Positions 26,201-33,411 of a DNA stretch of 64,000 bases are shown here, piece by piece. Source of the DNA: a virus; the IMG/VR virus record IMGVR_UViG_3300010300_000011, positions 1-64,000 of that record; one strand, 5' to 3'. How positions within the stretch are numbered: the first letter of the stretch is position 1; each line of letters begins with the position of its first letter. Position numbers and translations under genes: made by a program. Below the pieces are notes generated by a model. It was not told where the DNA came from. It saw only the letters and a list, made by a program, of their open reading frames with translations, and searched no databases.

Positions 26201-29200
26201 ATGTGGTTCCAGCGGTTTCCACCAATGCCGCCTGTCAGGCCAGGATCAAACAGCCCGCCCTTCTCAGGGTTCAGGTTCTTCGCGTTGACTACCAGCGGCT
26301 TCTTCAGCTCGCCGCTCGACATCGACAGGATCTCGTTGTCAGTCATAGGTGTAGCTTTGATAGTGCTACCTGACTGCTCGAGATTGATGCCAGCTGCGAG
26401 CAACATGGCAATGAACTTCTCTTCTACAAACGGCGTCTGCGGAGGAGGGGTCGGCTGCCCGGTTTGTACCGCGCGCCAGTACTCGTCGTTGCGCTGACTC
26501 TTGAGCCCGAACGCGTCGTGCAAGAACGCGGTGGCATCGCCGGACAGCAACGAGAACGTGTCTAGCGCGCCAATACGCTGCGCACTGGCGTCACCGCCTT
26601 TGGTCGGCTGTTGGTCAACGGAGTAACGCTCACCAGTAGCGGCGCGTGCAGAGATCTTCTTCGATACCTGGTGCTTCAGCTTGAACCAGGTCATGTTCCC
26701 GACGAGCACGTCATCGAGCTGGTCGCCCGTGGTGGGATCAACGATCGTCTCCTCGTCGCTGATTCCAGCGTCTGCGAGCTCCTTCTTGAGCTTCTGCAGT
26801 GTGCCGGCAGTGCCCTTCTCGTTGAAGTTGTCTGCGTAGTAGACCTTGCCCGTCTTCTCTGCGAGCTTGCCAGCTGCTGCTTCAAACAGCTGACCAGTAT
26901 TGACACGCCCCGGCACGCCAGCCGGGTTCATTAGCAGGTCAATGGTCTGGTCATCCTGACCTTTGGGCATTTCGTTGTCCGGAAGGATGCAGTTTCCCGA
27001 CCAATGACATTTACCGTTTCGTCGGACATATACCAAACCACCAGGGACTGTCACGCAGAACACCTCACCGCTGTACTCAGTGGTGTATCGATCTTTGTTC
27101 TGGAACCCCTGCTCAACGCGATCACGGTACAGAGATAAGCACCACTGATCGCGATACTCGTTGCGACCAGCAACAAATCGAATGACCCCGCTACCTCCTG
27201 TGAGAACCCAGGCGCGGTGCAAGTCTACTGCAAGCTGTTCTGAGGTTATCGAAATACACATAGCTTGGTGCTTCGGCCGTTTCGCGCCGTCGCCCAAGTT
27301 GAACGCGTCTACAAGTCGTGTGAGCGCTGCCTGAGACGTATGAAACCAATGCTCAGGTATGTACTTCTCCCACGCATTACCCAGGCTGTGCAGATACTCG
27401 TACACAGCTTTGTTGGCGAACCGGAAATAGCCGTGCCCTCGAGATTTATCGGTGTAGTGGTACTTCCAGGTGATCCCTAACTTGGTGAGCAAGGCCCCGA
27501 TACGTTTACAGTTGTCGGGATTAGCTACCTGGCTTTGGGCGATATGAATGCGATACTGACGCACTTGTGCGACGCCGTACCGACCACCGGCTAAGCAGCC
27601 TTCAGCCAGATACCATCCCAGCAGCTCGGCGAAGTCTTCAGTATTGAACTTACGAAGACAGTCACGCCCTTTAGCTCTTGCTGCTTTTGGTAGTACAAAC
27701 ACTGCGGCAGTGTGTTCAGGAAGCGAAGATTTAGCTGCGTACTGCAGGTACCGACGTCCCTTGACTTCATCAGCTCGCTGGAACTTGTATTCAGCGGTCT
27801 GACCGCGATAGTGCTCGATGCGGCTCCACACCCGATGGTCTGGCGTTACCAGATAGTCGAGGTGGTCGTTGGCCACTCCGTACATCGGCCCAGAGTAATC
27901 GAACCGATGAAGTGCTTCTGGTGTGACGAACTCAAGACGGCCGCCTATTTGCGCGCTAATCTTATCTGATAGCGTCAGCTCTGAAAACGGCTTCCAGCCA
28001 TTGGCAGTGAGAATATCTGTCTGATCGTCAAAGCAGGTCACGATGCCCTTAGATCCGTGGCGAGATGACAGCTTGTCACCGACCTGCATCTGCTCTTTGG
28101 TGTGGATGTAGACCTTGACAAATCCACGTGACTCCACAACGTCAACAACAGTGCCCTCATATGCACTGTCCCAGACTTCTGAGATGTCTACGAACTTCAA
28201 GCCCGCACTGCGGTGCAGCTTGCTGTAGTCGTACTCCGGGTGGTACTCCGCTTCCTGGATAGCGGGGATCAGCACAGTACCCGGAGGCACTGTTGCACCC
28301 TTTTTGACTATGCCGGACTCGGTGTAGAGGTCAGCAGGACAGTTGGCGACTTCAGTAGGGAAGGCAGCCAGGTATTTCTTACGCCCGACATGTACCTTCT
28401 TCTTGATCTGTACGCGGAACTCATACTTGTGCGTAGAGGTCAGCTTCTTGGCGCACGACTCAGAAATGACGATACCGTCCTCGAAGTTGTACCCCTTCCA
28501 GGCGGTGTACGCGACTTTGAGGTTCTTCCCCATAGCCAGCGAACCGTCTTTGGTGAAGTTGTTTCGCGCTACGTCCTGGCCAGCTTTGACACGGTCTCCT
28601 ACTTTGACGATCGGCTCGTCGTGCAAGTAGGTGTTTGAGTTCAGCGGATAGTTATGCCTAAGCGGCACTTTGTAGACGCGACCACGACTAGGTCGGATCT
28701 TGATGTAGTCGTCAGTGACCTCAGTCACCACACCGCCACGAGCCTCGCCAGTGCGGATGTCGACAGCCTTAGGCGTTAGCGCTGACCCAAACAGCTCCTC
28801 GTAGCCACCTCCTGCAAGCCGGTGCTGCACTAGAGGCTTGTCGGGGTCTACAAGCCCTACCGACTGTTCAACGTGCTTGTCCCCCATCAACACACGGTTC
28901 GCGTGGTTGTTGTTGAGGAATGGCACCATTGCCGTGGTGCTCGAGAAGAACGCGTCAGGCGACACGAAGATGTAGTCAACCTCGCTAGCCTTAACGTCAG
29001 CGATCTGGTTGCGCCGACGTGCGCGGACCGACTCGGGGTCTTTCGGCTTAGGTTTGCCATCAAAGCCCTTCTTGGGGTCCTCCGGCATGTTGCTGTACTG
29101 GTCAGGGAACGCAACGGTCGTACCGTCGAGGTCCTGAACAGACACCTCGGTGCGCTTACCTGTCGCTGCAACGTAGACAGGCACAAAGAGCGTCTGCCCT

Positions 29201-30429
29201 TTCTTGATAGCACCAAGCGAGAGGTGGTTGGTCACACCGACCTTATCGCCCTCAGGTGTATGCAGCGGGTCGAGCAGGCTGAAGTGCGACGGGTGTACGG
29301 TGCGCACGTCGTCAGTAATGGCGTGCGAGCTCGAGATGCCGCCGTCTCCGATGGTTGTGACCAAGGCATTGACCGAGGCCATGTCCAGCGGGTTGTTCTG
29401 GTCGCTGTAGCGCGTGAACTCCGACGTGGTGAAGAACTGGGTGACCGGCTCAGAGAACGTCATCGGCGGGATGACAGAGTCGATCGTCGGGTTCCGCATC
29501 AGCTCGAACTTGAGCTTGCGCTGAATGGCAGGAGCAGCGTTCTGGATCTTCTCAGGTACGAAGTCCTCGACTGAGTGGATCGATTTGAACGCCAGAGACT
29601 CTTTGTCGTCTGCCTGCGCTTCCTTGCGCGAAACAGCCAGCGCTTTCTTGACGCCTTCGTAGAACGCCGAGCGATCAATCTTGCTGACCGGCCGGCCTAC
29701 CGTCAGCTTGTTGACAGCAGGGTCCAGCGGCTTTGATTCCATGAACTCCCTGACGAGCCTCATCTGCTCGTCGAGTTCGTTGCTCTGCGCGTAGGGCCGC
29801 AGCTTCGACAACATACGCTCTACGTCTCTGCGCAGATCCGCAGCCTCGAAGTTAGTCGGGTAGAGCTCGTTCGTCAGCAACTGCCGGATCTCAGCATCGC
29901 GCATCCCCATGCAGCGCAGCACAGAGTAGATCGGCACATGGAAGCCGGAGCCGATACGCAGCCGGATTAGACCCGTATCCCGGTTAAGCAGGATTTTGAG
30001 CGTTCTCGACGCTGTGGTGTTGAGGAACACCTCAACCTGGTTGTCGTTAGCATCTGACGTGTAGATACCAGGACGCAGACGAAACTGGCTGACGACTTGG
30101 ACTTCCTTGCCCTTTACCAGGTAGCTGCCGTTGGCCGTAAGGTGCGGTATTAGCAAGATCGGATGCCGGTTTTTCTCGTCCAGCACCTTGCCACTCTCGT
30201 TCTTGATCTTGACGTCAGCTACCAGGACAGCATTGAGCGTGCCCTCTTTGAGCTTCACGTCTCGCTGTCGCTTGACGTCTAGCAGTACGTCAGCACCCAC
30301 TTTGCGCCAACGGAAGTTGGACGCAGTAAGCGTGCTCTTGTCCCCGATCACCGGGAACTGAGCTTTGACGATGTCCTCGCTTTTAGCCAGGAGCTCCGTG
30401 AAGCGCTCTAAGTGCGCGGACTCAATCAT
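23263..30429 (-). CDS. Fused RNA polymerase beta-beta-prime single polypeptide, intein-containing
   Basis: The gene encodes 2388 residues, about 2040 after intein removal, against roughly 2750 for the E. coli beta and beta-prime subunits together. Beta signatures in order are SYLVKGKEVQVVSQFRLRPG (near 125), YSDQNNPLDM (near 342), HPSHFSLLDPLHTPEG (near 380), GYNFEDGIVISE (near 650) and GDKLSSRHGSKG (near 788). After the intein come MNPAGVPGRVNTGQ and QRIGALDTFSLL. Beta-prime begins near 1390 (LNPEKGGLFDPG), lacks the usual N-terminal zinc finger, and has RPVLMNRAPSLHK, the metal site NMDFDGD (Asp 1739, 1741, 1743), bridge helix GARKGLIDKGLSVADTGYLS (near 2003), zinc cysteines in ADDCGT and GGICQKCFG, and trigger-loop region TLRAFHTGG. 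It overlaps the upstream gene by 8 bases. It is clearly of the cellular polymerase family; packaging in the virion is inference. Confidence 0.95.
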   Translation of the reverse strand: MIESAHLERFTELLAKSEDIVKAQFPVIGDKSTLTASNFRWRKVGADVLLDVKRQRDVKLKEGTLNAVLVADVKIKNESGKVLDEKNRHPILLIPHLTANGSYLVKGKEVQVVSQFRLRPGIYTSDANDNQVEVFLNTTASRTLKILLNRDTGLIRLRIGSGFHVPIYSVLRCMGMRDAEIRQLLTNELYPTNFEAADLRRDVERMLSKLRPYAQSNELDEQMRLVREFMESKPLDPAVNKLTVGRPVSKIDRSAFYEGVKKALAVSRKEAQADDKESLAFKSIHSVEDFVPEKIQNAAPAIQRKLKFELMRNPTIDSVIPPMTFSEPVTQFFTTSEFTRYSDQNNPLDMASVNALVTTIGDGGISSSHAITDDVRTVHPSHFSLLDPLHTPEGDKVGVTNHLSLGAIKKGQTLFVPVYVAATGKRTEVSVQDLDGTTVAFPDQYSNMPEDPKKGFDGKPKPKDPESVRARRRNQIADVKASEVDYIFVSPDAFFSSTTAMVPFLNNNHANRVLMGDKHVEQSVGLVDPDKPLVQHRLAGGGYEELFGSALTPKAVDIRTGEARGGVVTEVTDDYIKIRPSRGRVYKVPLRHNYPLNSNTYLHDEPIVKVGDRVKAGQDVARNNFTKDGSLAMGKNLKVAYTAWKGYNFEDGIVISESCAKKLTSTHKYEFRVQIKKKVHVGRKKYLAAFPTEVANCPADLYTESGIVKKGATVPPGTVLIPAIQEAEYHPEYDYSKLHRSAGLKFVDISEVWDSAYEGTVVDVVESRGFVKVYIHTKEQMQVGDKLSSRHGSKGIVTCFDDQTDILTANGWKPFSELTLSDKISAQIGGRLEFVTPEALHRFDYSGPMYGVANDHLDYLVTPDHRVWSRIEHYRGQTAEYKFQRADEVKGRRYLQYAAKSSLPEHTAAVFVLPKAARAKGRDCLRKFNTEDFAELLGWYLAEGCLAGGRYGVAQVRQYRIHIAQSQVANPDNCKRIGALLTKLGITWKYHYTDKSRGHGYFRFANKAVYEYLHSLGNAWEKYIPEHWFHTSQAALTRLVDAFNLGDGAKRPKHQAMCISITSEQLAVDLHRAWVLTGGSGVIRFVAGRNEYRDQWCLSLYRDRVEQGFQNKDRYTTEYSGEVFCVTVPGGLVYVRRNGKCHWSGNCILPDNEMPKGQDDQTIDLLMNPAGVPGRVNTGQLFEAAAGKLAEKTGKVYYADNFNEKGTAGTLQKLKKELADAGISDEETIVDPTTGDQLDDVLVGNMTWFKLKHQVSKKISARAATGERYSVDQQPTKGGDASAQRIGALDTFSLLSGDATAFLHDAFGLKSQRNDEYWRAVQTGQPTPPPQTPFVEEKFIAMLLAAGINLEQSGSTIKATPMTDNEILSMSSGELKKPLVVNAKNLNPEKGGLFDPGLTGGIGGNRWNHITLETPVVHPLMIDAVAAVGAFKTKKQLQQIIDRQLFVTPDGQITEEAEGNITGADGVRRILDNVDVEKEIQITEKAAAGKRGTGLDKAHKRLRYLKALKVSGIKPADAYVNKQLPVIPPKFRQIAVQPDGTLSVADAVHGYREVMLVNNQIRELRRLGVDEENLRPLYQALTGAVGGVVGTSDPLTRARNFQGFVSQIKGKTAPKYGFFQSKVSGRAQDLTGRSTVIPNPKMHLDEVGVPQEMAARVYKPFVVKRLQSMGKTPIEARKAIEENDPLAVKALEIEMEHRPVLMNRAPSLHKFSIQAFKPRLIQGKAVEVNPLIVGGFNMDFDGDTAGIHVPVSEEARKEAFDRLLPSKNLFSPQDHSLVHSPTKETALGVYLMTTPKVRGNTPSVSNWESLFQLYRDKKVKANQAARVGGQVHCIGQWIYAQTFPQAVRPAYRSTTRKLMDADLERAGRELSSGEAARVITEVKNLGNHYVTEVGFSVSLRDLEIDTKKRDAVIRKAKRRSKTVGYDVAANEAVAELSLLLDAAINNRFVEAGPLSGALGKKGQIQQMVLSPVGTRDHKNQVVPIIVGKSYAEGHDLGAYLSTTPGARKGLIDKGLSVADTGYLSRLLVNSNVEMTIKADDCGTMQGIEMSLDDKEISDRYGAEGAYRNQIITQELARRLRQKGEKRIKVRSPMTCKAVGGICQKCFGLDESGKSPRIGFHIGALAGQTIGERATQVTLRAFHTGGAVGSESNLGFDRIKQILEMPQTIRGKAVLAQNDGVVNKIEPGPTGGDYVFVSGTRHFIPQELATKVTRGQRVKAGDQLSRHGIVEPKELLDLTGDLPRVQNYLIDELDKNYSASGSKIRRKIYETAITPLTNRAKVTEANDGSKFGVVSGDFVLTNQIEEYNAKIRKMRGKEIEYEPLVAGIKAAPSYSTDFVGSLIHEKLQKTLERAPTMGLKTDLQKGHPISQLALTNLRSIDSVKRPVKI
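26992..28035 (-). mobile_element. Intein with LAGLIDADG-type homing endonuclease in the beta part of the RNA polymerase
   Basis: This in-frame 1044-bp element encodes 348 residues (host numbering 799-1146). It starts with the nucleophile Cys (CFDDQTDILTANGWK), has a block B YLVTPDHRVW with the Thr-x-x-His arrangement, a first LAGLIDADG-like helix (ELLGWYLAEGC), a second one (VDAFNLGDGAKR), and block F (VTVPGGLVYVRRNGKCHWSG) ending in Asn, followed by Cys as first downstream extein residue. The penultimate residue is Gly instead of the common His. Excision joins GSKGIVT to CILPDNE and restores the conserved beta sequence. Both endonuclease motifs keep acidic residues, so it may still home. Confidence 0.9.
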
Positions 30430-30853
30430 CAGCGTCGTCCGACAACCCAGCGAAAAGCTCGTTCAGCTCTTCGTCATCTTCGCTGTTCAGGACGCGCCGT
30501 GCTTCTGCCTGGTCATCTCCTTCGCGCAGCTCTTGCTGGGACTTGTAGAGCGGAAGGTTATCGCCCTTCTCGAAGTAGATGACGCGGATGAAGTAGTCAC
30601 CGGCAGCTGAGGTCTTCTCAGTAGCGCTGATGACTTCGTAGCGCGCCGTATCGTTGTACAGCACCTGCCATCGACGGCAGTCAATGTCCTTGTTCATGTC
30701 GAGCAGCTCGATACGTCGAGCACGCGACACGTCCATCTCCTCAGAGTCAATACGCAGGAGCGCAGCAGTGAGCTTGGGCATAGCTCCTTGCTGCTTCAGT
30801 CGTTGTGCAACGCCTTGCTGCACTCGGTCTGTGAGGGTCCTGCGTCGGGTCAT
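30422..30853 (-). CDS. Small protein between portal and RNA polymerase
   Basis: The protein has 143 residues and starts MTRRRTLTDRVQQGVAQRLK with a basic N-terminus, a beta-rich middle (RYEVISATEKTSAAGDYFIR) and a very acidic C-terminus (NSEDDEELNELFAGLSDDAD). Its start overlaps the portal stop (ATGA) and its end overlaps the polymerase start by 8 bases, so translation of the three genes is coupled. It might be a head-tail adaptor or a partner of the polymerase. I recognise no family. Confidence 0.5.
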   Translation of the reverse strand: MTRRRTLTDRVQQGVAQRLKQQGAMPKLTAALLRIDSEEMDVSRARRIELLDMNKDIDCRRWQVLYNDTARYEVISATEKTSAAGDYFIRVIYFEKGDNLPLYKSQQELREGDDQAEARRVLNSEDDEELNELFAGLSDDADD

Positions 30854-32811
30854 ACCGGACTGTTCTCTCTGCGCGGCGGCTTCTGCTCAGGCAGCGGCTT
30901 GATGTCGTTCACCTGATCTTGGATCAGCCTCTGACGCCGCCTGATGGCAGCAGCTAGCGCCGGGTTGGTCTGCTGTAGGACGGCAATCTCATGCTCGATC
31001 ATGTTCGGCGGGATCGTTTTGAGCATGTTGTCCGACATAGTGTCGAGCATCTGAGGATCAGCCTGCCAAGACGTGTCCCCAGGCTGCTGACCTTGTTGCG
31101 GAGCGCCAGCCGCAGCGGACTGATCAGGAGCACCACTAGGTGCTCCATTAGGCGTCCCGCCTTGGTAGGGGTCTCCACCTCCAGTTTGGGCGTTCGGATC
31201 CCCTTTTGGTGCGTACTCAGCGATGTAGCCTTGCTCCCGAGCTTCGCGGATATCCGCCTCGAGTGCCTTCTGTTGGGCCACTTGAGCCTTTGCAGCGTAC
31301 TCAGCCTGGATCACGCTGGCCTGTCCTTGGACCTTGGCAGCCTGCAGCTGCTGACGCTCCATGACTGCCAAGCGCTCGATCTCTTCCTTCTGCTTGCGCG
31401 TGTTCTCGCGCTCGAAGTCGAAGCCGAGCTCTTCGATCGTGGTCTGATCGGACAGCGTGTTCGTTTGCCGCAGCGACAGCGCGATCTGCTTCTGCTGCGC
31501 GTCGTCCGCCATCTTGAAGTCACGGTGACGCAGGTGAATCGGCGGCATGCCGCACCAGCGCGTCAAGCGCGGGATGACGAAGTCCTTGAGGAAGTTATCG
31601 AGCTGCTCAATCTTGTTCAGGAAGATGTTCTCCAGAACACGCAGCGAGATTGACGAGCCAGTCCAATTGAGTCCGCCGTACACAAACTCCTGGGGCGTGT
31701 CCAGACCACCAGTGATCTGCTCCCGCACCATCGTCATGTCGTTGTGGACATTGAGCGCCTGCGCGTCACCACGGATGTTCAGCATCTGCGCAGGGAACGG
31801 CATGGTGTAGATACCGTTCTGATCACGACGCCACTTCTGGATGATGTTCATCATCTTGTCTGACCAGTCCCCGAGGTCCGCAGCCATGTGCGGGCTGGGG
31901 CCGCCAGCGGGTGCTGAGGGCGTGAGGACAGTCAGCGGCAAAACGTGATCAAGCGCAATCGCTTCTTGTGCCCGGCGGTACGTCTGGAAGAGCCAAGCGT
32001 CTTTGAAGACCGGGAGAAGCGGCGGGAGCCCGAAAGCGTCGTCCTCCATAGAGACGCTCGGGTTCTTGAAGTGGTAGATGTTGTCGGGATCTAGCTTGAC
32101 GTTCTTCTTCTCCTTCGTCGCCTTGAGGATCGACATCGGAGTTTCAAGGATTAGATCGCGGTTGGAGTTGGCGTCCTGAACACGCTTACGCAGCCACTGA
32201 GGGATGCGGTAGATGTACGTCGAGCTGTCGCTGAACGGGTTGTACCGGACGTCGATGTACTTCGGGTTCCAGCGAATGATCTTGGTTCGCTTCCGGTTCT
32301 TGACCGGCCGATCGTAGACCTCGAAGTCTTTGTTCTGCGTCTTGCACTCAGGGCAGTGACCCTCGAATCGGTTGTCGCGGTACTTCCAGTCCTTGTGCGT
32401 CCGCGCCATGAACTTGTGCCCGCAGTGCTTACAAATCAGGTGCCGGTCGAACGGTCGGTAGATGGACGCAAAGGCGTTGCCGTAAACCTCGTTGTCCAGC
32501 AGCAGCTTGTACTCCGCCTCGCGCAGCTTGATGTTGCGCTCGAGCAGCTCACGCCACGCTCTAGTTGAGTACGAGCTCTCAGACTCGTAGATCAGCGGTG
32601 TGATGACATACGAGCACTTCTTGTTGATCGTCGGAGCGATCTCGGAGTGCGTCGTGTAGAGGTACAAGCACCACCGAAACATCTCCTTGACGGAGTTCGG
32701 GATGTAGCTGGTGCTCGGGTCGAAGAACGGGTGAGCGTAGTTGCCTAGCCCGCGTCCTCTGCTGCCAGAGCCTGACCGGTTGCCAAGTGAGTTACTGGAT
32801 TCGAGGCTCAT
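30850..32811 (-). CDS. Portal protein with inserted zinc ribbon
   Basis: This 653-residue protein should form the dodecameric DNA channel at one capsid vertex and bind the terminase. The N-terminal part (YTTHSEIAPTINKKCSYV) and the wing/stem part, with a bound-to-break GGLDTPQEFVYGGLNWTGSS followed by a long stem helix (LENIFLNKIEQLDNFLKDFV), match large-phage portals. Residues 127-156 hold four cysteines (C127, C130, C153, C156) as CKHC and CPEC, an inserted zinc ribbon. The C-terminal 200 residues are a long Gln/Ala/Glu coiled region and a Pro/Gln/Gly-rich tail. It lacks a Shine-Dalgarno sequence. Family call is confident from pattern and position. Confidence 0.8.
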   Translation of the reverse strand: MSLESSNSLGNRSGSGSRGRGLGNYAHPFFDPSTSYIPNSVKEMFRWCLYLYTTHSEIAPTINKKCSYVITPLIYESESSYSTRAWRELLERNIKLREAEYKLLLDNEVYGNAFASIYRPFDRHLICKHCGHKFMARTHKDWKYRDNRFEGHCPECKTQNKDFEVYDRPVKNRKRTKIIRWNPKYIDVRYNPFSDSSTYIYRIPQWLRKRVQDANSNRDLILETPMSILKATKEKKNVKLDPDNIYHFKNPSVSMEDDAFGLPPLLPVFKDAWLFQTYRRAQEAIALDHVLPLTVLTPSAPAGGPSPHMAADLGDWSDKMMNIIQKWRRDQNGIYTMPFPAQMLNIRGDAQALNVHNDMTMVREQITGGLDTPQEFVYGGLNWTGSSISLRVLENIFLNKIEQLDNFLKDFVIPRLTRWCGMPPIHLRHRDFKMADDAQQKQIALSLRQTNTLSDQTTIEELGFDFERENTRKQKEEIERLAVMERQQLQAAKVQGQASVIQAEYAAKAQVAQQKALEADIREAREQGYIAEYAPKGDPNAQTGGGDPYQGGTPNGAPSGAPDQSAAAGAPQQGQQPGDTSWQADPQMLDTMSDNMLKTIPPNMIEHEIAVLQQTNPALAAAIRRRQRLIQDQVNDIKPLPEQKPPRRENSPV

Positions 32812-32814
32812 AGA

Positions 32815-33411
32815 TCACTTAGGCACGGCCATTTGGCCAATCTTGTTGGCTACGTACAGATCGATGTTGTAGAGGCGATTCGACTGTACCTGAACGACAT
32901 CCTCTAGATCAGGGTTGTCATTCCGCTTGGGCTGAATCGCGCGAATAAGGTCTTTGTACTCAGCGTCTGGTTCAGGCTGAGCAAAGGCAAGCATAGCTGG
33001 GTACTTGATCAGCCCGTCGCGTCGGCAGCACGCCTGCACGTACCCCTGCACTTCACGGCTGAACGTGCGCTTCTTGAGCGGCAGCAAAGCTCGAAGAGCA
33101 TACTCAAGCTCCTCGACCGCGACCGGCTCGAACAAGTCAATGTCGTAAGGCAGATCGTTCATCGCCAGGCACGTGTTCTCGAACACGTGGGCATCCGTGA
33201 AGAATCGATCTGTGAGCTTGAATGCCCGAAGAGCCATGATCTTGCTCTTCACAATGTCCGAGCACTGAGCGTGGAACTCGCGCTCAATCTCGGACCACAG
33301 CGTCTCCGGCTCCCATTCCAACCAGGCGCCACCAAACTGCTTACTCAGCAGCTCTTGGTAGACGCCTGGAAGTATGTGGTGGGCGCGAAATACGCCCGCA
33401 AGCTCTTTCAT
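32815..33411 (-). CDS. Unknown protein upstream of portal
   Basis: This 198-residue, mostly helical protein starts MKELAGVFRAHHILPGVYQE and has two to three cysteines, including Cys-Cys at about residue 128 (YVQACCRRDGLI). It is three bases from the portal start and shares one base with the upstream gene. There is no membrane segment or signal. It may be a head-assembly or packaging partner. No family is recognised. Confidence 0.5.
   Translation of the reverse strand: MKELAGVFRAHHILPGVYQELLSKQFGGAWLEWEPETLWSEIEREFHAQCSDIVKSKIMALRAFKLTDRFFTDAHVFENTCLAMNDLPYDIDLFEPVAVEELEYALRALLPLKKRTFSREVQGYVQACCRRDGLIKYPAMLAFAQPEPDAEYKDLIRAIQPKRNDNPDLEDVVQVQSNRLYNIDLYVANKIGQMAVPK

Noticed and set aside
26992-28035. 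Group I intron instead of an intein
   Set aside because: The insert keeps the reading frame and carries Hint blocks with Cys start and Asn end, so it is removed at protein level.
28873-29574. 233-codon plus-strand frame opposite the RNA polymerase
   Set aside because: Antisense shadow of a strongly conserved coding region; no own start signals.
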